From Nitrospiraceae bacterium (GTDB taxonomy: Bacteria; Nitrospirota_A; Leptospirillia; Leptospirillales; Leptospirillaceae): a stretch of DNA of 7,794 nt. Below the pieces are notes generated by a model that saw only the letters and a list, made by a program, of their open reading frames with translations, had not been told where the DNA came from and did not search any database. Positions 6,122-7,794 of the stretch are shown piece after piece. How positions within the stretch are numbered: position 1 is the first letter of the stretch; each line of letters begins with the position of its first letter. The translations under genes and the position numbers were made by a program. Location: assembly GCA_028064945.1 (NCBI GenBank), contig JAPTWQ010000102.1, positions 1-7,794 on the forward strand, given 5' to 3'.

Positions 6122-7681
6122 ATGGAAAAGAGGGCGACGACCGAATCCACTGCTCTTCCGTTCGTCATTCTTCCCCAGGTCTTCTTCTGGAACGAGAATT
6201 TCGAAGCGGGCTTCGAGGAGATCGACCACCAGCACCGGGGGCTCGTCGAGCTTGTCAACCGGCTTCCCGGACTCTCGCGTGGAGTTCCGGGGGCCCCGGC
6301 CCTTGCCGAGGTGCTGTCCGAACTGAGAACCTATGCCGCCCTCCACTTCTCTACGGAAGAGGCTCTCTGGGAGAGTCTTCCCTACGAAGATCCCCTCATA
6401 CACTATCTCCAGCTCCACGAGAAGGAGCACCGGGACTTTACCCGGAAAGTGGCCGAGATGGGGCAGTCGACGTCGCCGGAGACGGTGGGGGAGATCGTTC
6501 ATTTTCTGACTCACTGGCTCGCCGGCCACATTCTCGAAGCCGACCGACGGATGGCCTTCGTCCTCAAGGGAGTGAAAAAGGGGCTTTCCCTCCGCGAGGC
6601 CATGGCCGCGGCCGAAGGGGAACTCGATCTCACCGAGACCTTCACCCGGACGGTCCTGTCGATGTATGACCAGATGGTCGATCAGGCCCTTCGCCTGATG
6701 GAGGAGATGGCCCGGAGGAAAGCCGCGGAAAGCTCTCTCCGGCTTTTTGGCCAGATCTTCATGAGCGTTCGGGATGGGATCCTTCTTCTGGATCCCGACG
6801 GCCTCATCGTCGATGCGAACCCGGCCTTCTGCCGGCGTCTTCTTGTCCGCCGGGAGGATCTCGTCGGCCGATCGATATTCAGTCCTTCGCCCTCTCTCCT
6901 CGACTTTGCTTCCCTGTCCCAAGCTTTTCAGAAAGCCAAGGAAACAGGTCACTTTTCAGGGACAATCCTGATTCCCCGGGAGGAAGGAGCGGCCGACACG
7001 CTCTGGGTCTCTCTCTCCCCCGTGTTGGGAGAGGTGGGAGAGACGAGCCACCTGACCGCCATTTTTTCTCCTGTGGGGGAGCTTCTCAAGGAAAATGAGG
7101 TTTTGTCGGCAGCGGCCAATCAGGATCCTCTCACCGGAATTCCCAACCGGCGCCTTTTCAATGACCGCTTCGGCCGGGCCCTTCGGGAGGCCGTCTCCGG
7201 AGGACAGAGGGGGGCGCTCATTCTGATCGATCTCGACCACTTCAAGGCGCTCAACGATCTCTGGGGGCATCCGGCAGGAGACCAGATCCTTCAGGCGGCG
7301 GCCAGGCGCCTTCGGGAGGCGGTGCGTCAGAGCGATACGGGCGCCCGCCTGGGTGGCGACGAGTTCGCCGCGATCCTCTCCGGGCTTCATCCCGAGAGAG
7401 AGGTCGCCACTCTCGAAGCCCAGGCGGCGGCCGAAAAGATCCGGCTCGCCCTCTCTCGTCCCTATGAGATAAGCGTTCCCTGCGAAGGTGGGGGAGAAGA
7501 CTCCTTCCTCCACTCATGTCCTCCCAGCCTGGGAGTGGTTCTCTTTGGAGGCGAGAGTCTCGACGAAGAGAAGAAGGTCTTCGAGGCAGGGGACCGGGCC
7601 CTCTATCAGGCCAAACATGCCGGAGGAAACGCCGTGATGATGGCAGAGGAGCCAGAGCTTGAGGGGAAACATGAGGCGTAA
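6122..7681 (+). CDS. Hemerythrin-PAS-GGDEF diguanylate cyclase, putative oxygen sensor
   Basis: The 519-residue soluble protein has three parts. Residues about 20-150 are a bacterial hemerythrin domain with the expected diiron ligands: H38 (IDHQH), H75 and E79 (HFSTEE), H99 and H103 (HEKEH), and H136 and D141 (HILEAD). Such domains bind oxygen reversibly at a non-heme diiron site. After a helical linker, residues about 204-320 form a PAS domain (GQIFMSVRDGILLLDPDGLIVDANPAF). Residues about 330-508 form a complete GGDEF domain: DPLTGIPNRR, LIDLDHFKALND, the signature GGDEF at 411-415, and DRALYQAKHAGGNAV. The product-inhibition motif RxxD (R402-D405) sits five residues before the signature. 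It should therefore make c-di-GMP from two GTP, with activity tuned by oxygen or redox state, affecting attachment and motility. ATG 6122 follows AAGGAGGT (6103-6110), which is sequestered in a hairpin. A ribbon-helix-helix gene lies 113 bp upstream and a terminator downstream. Confidence 0.93.
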   Translation: MEKRATTESTALPFVILPQVFFWNENFEAGFEEIDHQHRGLVELVNRLPGLSRGVPGAPALAEVLSELRTYAALHFSTEEALWESLPYEDPLIHYLQLHEKEHRDFTRKVAEMGQSTSPETVGEIVHFLTHWLAGHILEADRRMAFVLKGVKKGLSLREAMAAAEGELDLTETFTRTVLSMYDQMVDQALRLMEEMARRKAAESSLRLFGQIFMSVRDGILLLDPDGLIVDANPAFCRRLLVRREDLVGRSIFSPSPSLLDFASLSQAFQKAKETGHFSGTILIPREEGAADTLWVSLSPVLGEVGETSHLTAIFSPVGELLKENEVLSAAANQDPLTGIPNRRLFNDRFGRALREAVSGGQRGALILIDLDHFKALNDLWGHPAGDQILQAAARRLREAVRQSDTGARLGGDEFAAILSGLHPEREVATLEAQAAAEKIRLALSRPYEISVPCEGGGEDSFLHSCPPSLGVVLFGGESLDEEKKVFEAGDRALYQAKHAGGNAVMMAEEPELEGKHEA

Positions 7682-7714
7682 CGAGGGGGATCCAGGAACA
7701 ATCAAATGTCGGCC

Positions 7715-7745
7715 AAGAATCGTTTTATTCGATTCTTCCATTTTT
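7715..7745 (+). terminator. Intrinsic terminator after hemerythrin-GGDEF gene
   Basis: AAGAATCG (7715-7722) and CGATTCTT (7730-7737) form a perfect 8-bp stem with loop TTTTATT, followed by CCA and a run of five T (7741-7745). It begins 33 bp after the stop codon. The stem is AT-rich and the T-run slightly displaced, but arrangement and position fit a rho-independent terminator for the + strand. Nothing recognisable follows to the window end. Confidence 0.65.
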
Positions 7746-7794
7746 CCAAAAGAGCCTAACACGCAGAACGCGGGAGTCCCCGGCTCGTCCGGAG

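Noticed and set aside
6101..6952. Minus-strand open frame of 283 codons opposite the hemerythrin-GGDEF gene
   Set aside because: It is antisense to well-conserved hemerythrin and PAS sequence and has no recognisable domain.

Overview
The window looks like an accessory stretch of a moderately GC-rich, free-living bacterial chromosome. All genes lie on the + strand, most with clear purine-rich ribosome binding sites. Transposon debris is followed by genes for oxygen sensing, soluble chemotaxis signalling and cyclic di-GMP. The mix of IS21 and ISL3 elements with GGDEF and diiron sensors would fit an iron-oxidising Leptospirillum-like organism (Nitrospirota), but that is a guess from gene style; the window has no taxonomic marker such as rRNA.

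Bases 1-1483 are mobile DNA. The 3' part of an IS21-family element (istB, its 5' end outside the window, then its terminal repeats ending near 804) abuts the C-terminal two thirds of an ISL3-family transposase. The ISL3 reading frame starts directly at the IS21 end, so IS21 most likely inserted into the ISL3 transposase gene and broke it. A perfect 20-bp palindrome (1607-1626) sits between this debris and the next gene.

Bases 1659-3655 hold two genes 74 bp apart. The first is a calcineurin-like metallophosphoesterase homologue whose metal-binding motifs are altered at several positions. The second is a 402-residue soluble protein I do not recognise, with weak PAS-like, GAF-like and degenerate GGDEF-like character.

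Bases 3656-4007 carry no convincing gene. A two-gene unit follows (4008-5446): a stand-alone flavodiiron-type metallo-beta-lactamase domain of the ODP (oxygen-binding diiron protein) kind, and a short methyl-accepting chemotaxis signalling protein with no membrane or ligand domain. The ODP could be the detached oxygen sensor of the soluble receptor.

After a 298-bp spacer with a 10-bp inverted repeat come a small ribbon-helix-helix regulator (5745-6008) and a hemerythrin-PAS-GGDEF protein (6122-7681) with intact iron ligands, GGDEF signature and inhibitory site. The hemerythrin gene's ribosome binding site lies inside a perfect 6-bp hairpin, and a likely intrinsic terminator follows the gene. 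The most notable feature is that two unrelated non-heme diiron oxygen-binding folds sit within 3.7 kb, one next to chemotaxis output and one fused to c-di-GMP output.
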